Source: Cocleimonas sp. (GTDB lineage Bacteria; Pseudomonadota; Gammaproteobacteria; Thiotrichales; Thiotrichaceae). From it: DNA of 6,772 bases. The position numbers were made by a program, and so were the translations under genes. The stretch covers positions 1 to 6,772 of the forward strand of contig JAGLDQ010000129.1 in NCBI GenBank assembly GCA_023145535.1, given 5' to 3'. Shown piece after piece: positions 6,409 to 6,772 of the stretch (position 1 is its first letter; every line of letters starts with the position of its first letter). The notes under the pieces were generated by a model. It searched no databases, was not told the origin of the DNA, and saw only the letters and a program-made list of their open reading frames with translations.

Positions 6409-6425
6409 AATGATATCAGATCATT
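6409..6425. repeat. Short inverted repeat in the pilT-pilU spacer
   Basis: AATGAT (6409-6414) and ATCATT (6420-6425) form a perfect 6-bp dyad around ATCAG. It is AT-rich and followed by TTTCAATTG, without a proper T run, so it is a poor terminator. It could be a regulator half-site pair upstream of pilU or a chance repeat. Confidence 0.35.
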
Positions 6426-6466
6426 TTCAATTGATGCCTTTGTCGAATGGGTGCAGCTTACGCAAC

Positions 6467-6495
6467 CAATCCAAATAGCCACTAGCTCTTATAAT
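6467..6495 (+). promoter_or_regulatory. Candidate promoter for pilU
   Basis: TATAAT at 6490-6495 is a perfect -10 hexamer 20 bases before the pilU ATG. The hexamer 17 bases upstream (6467-6472, CAATCC) is a poor -35. Transcription would start near 6502, leaving a leader of only about 14 bases that barely includes the AAGAAG ribosome binding site (6502-6507). The 158-base gap after pilT makes a separate pilU promoter plausible, but this one is uncertain. Confidence 0.27.
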
Positions 6496-6515
6496 AATAA
6501 CAAGAAGAAATAATC

Positions 6516-6772
6516 ATGGATAAAGATAGTGCTGTCAGCTACGTTCATTCTCTATTGCATAGTCTGCTAAAAAAGGGAGGCTCTGATTTATTTATCACCG
6601 CCGAAGCCCCCCCTTCAATAAAAGCCAGTGGACAAGTGAAACCTTTATCAAATCAGCCTTTAAATGATGAACAATCACGTTTTCTCGTACGTTCAATTAT
6701 GAATGACCTACAAGTACGTGAATTTGAAGCAACGATGGAGTGCAATTTCTCTATTAGTCTGCCTGGAAAAGC
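6516..6772 (+). CDS. pilU: Type IV pilus retraction ATPase PilU, N-terminal part (3' end outside window)
   Basis: The frame is open from ATG 6516 to the window edge, giving 85 complete codons. PilU is a PilT paralogue that acts with PilT to retract type IV pili, especially under load. The visible part is the N-terminal PAS-like domain only. KKGGSDLFITAEAPPSIK (19-36) is the typical PilU counterpart of the PilT SDLHLSAG segment, and ECNFSISLPGK near the edge matches the PilU ECNFAIS region. The ATPase motifs lie beyond the window. AAGAAG at 6502-6507 is eight bases before the ATG. Position just after pilT supports the name; the sequence alone also favours PilU over a second PilT because of the GGSDLFIT form. 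Confidence 0.93.
   Translation, partial: MDKDSAVSYVHSLLHSLLKKGGSDLFITAEAPPSIKASGQVKPLSNQPLNDEQSRFLVRSIMNDLQVREFEATMECNFSISLPGK

Overview
The window is an AT-rich (roughly 40% GC by eye), gene-dense stretch of bacterial chromosome, almost certainly from a gammaproteobacterium. The gene order yggS-proC-yggT divergent from pilT-pilU matches the arrangement known from Pseudomonas and relatives. The RNase G protein also follows the E. coli enzyme closely along its whole length. Genus cannot be assigned from the sequence. All six complete genes are conserved housekeeping or type IV pilus genes, with pgi and pilU cut by the window edges. I found no mobile element, CRISPR array, tRNA or rRNA, and no convincing undescribed system.

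Layout: (1) 1-297, the 3' end of pgi (glucose-6-phosphate isomerase), + strand. (2) 298-709, a 412-base AT-rich spacer with a possible pgi terminator and two candidate promoters for the next gene. (3) 710-3052, a two-gene + strand unit: rng (RNase G) and a nitrilase-superfamily amidase of the Nit1/YbeM type that starts at TTG. (4) 3053-3217, a spacer between convergent genes with the strongest hairpin in the window. A compact terminator for the - strand operon sits at its right edge, overlapping the yggT stop codon. (5) 5274 down to 3218, a tight - strand operon yggS-proC-yggT, with an ATGA overlap between the first two genes and 12 bases between the last two. (6) 5275-5322, a 48-base divergent spacer. 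(7) 5323 onward, pilT and the start of pilU on the + strand, separated by 158 bases.

Functionally the window joins three conserved blocks. The rng-nit pair is a reduced version of the maf-rng-yhdP-nit-tldD cluster seen in other gammaproteobacteria. The yggS-proC-yggT operon covers PLP homeostasis, proline biosynthesis and a small membrane protein. PilT and PilU are the retraction ATPases of type IV pili. The junctions between blocks (298-709 and 3053-3217) are the likeliest synteny breakpoints and hold most of the unexplained, though modest, structure.
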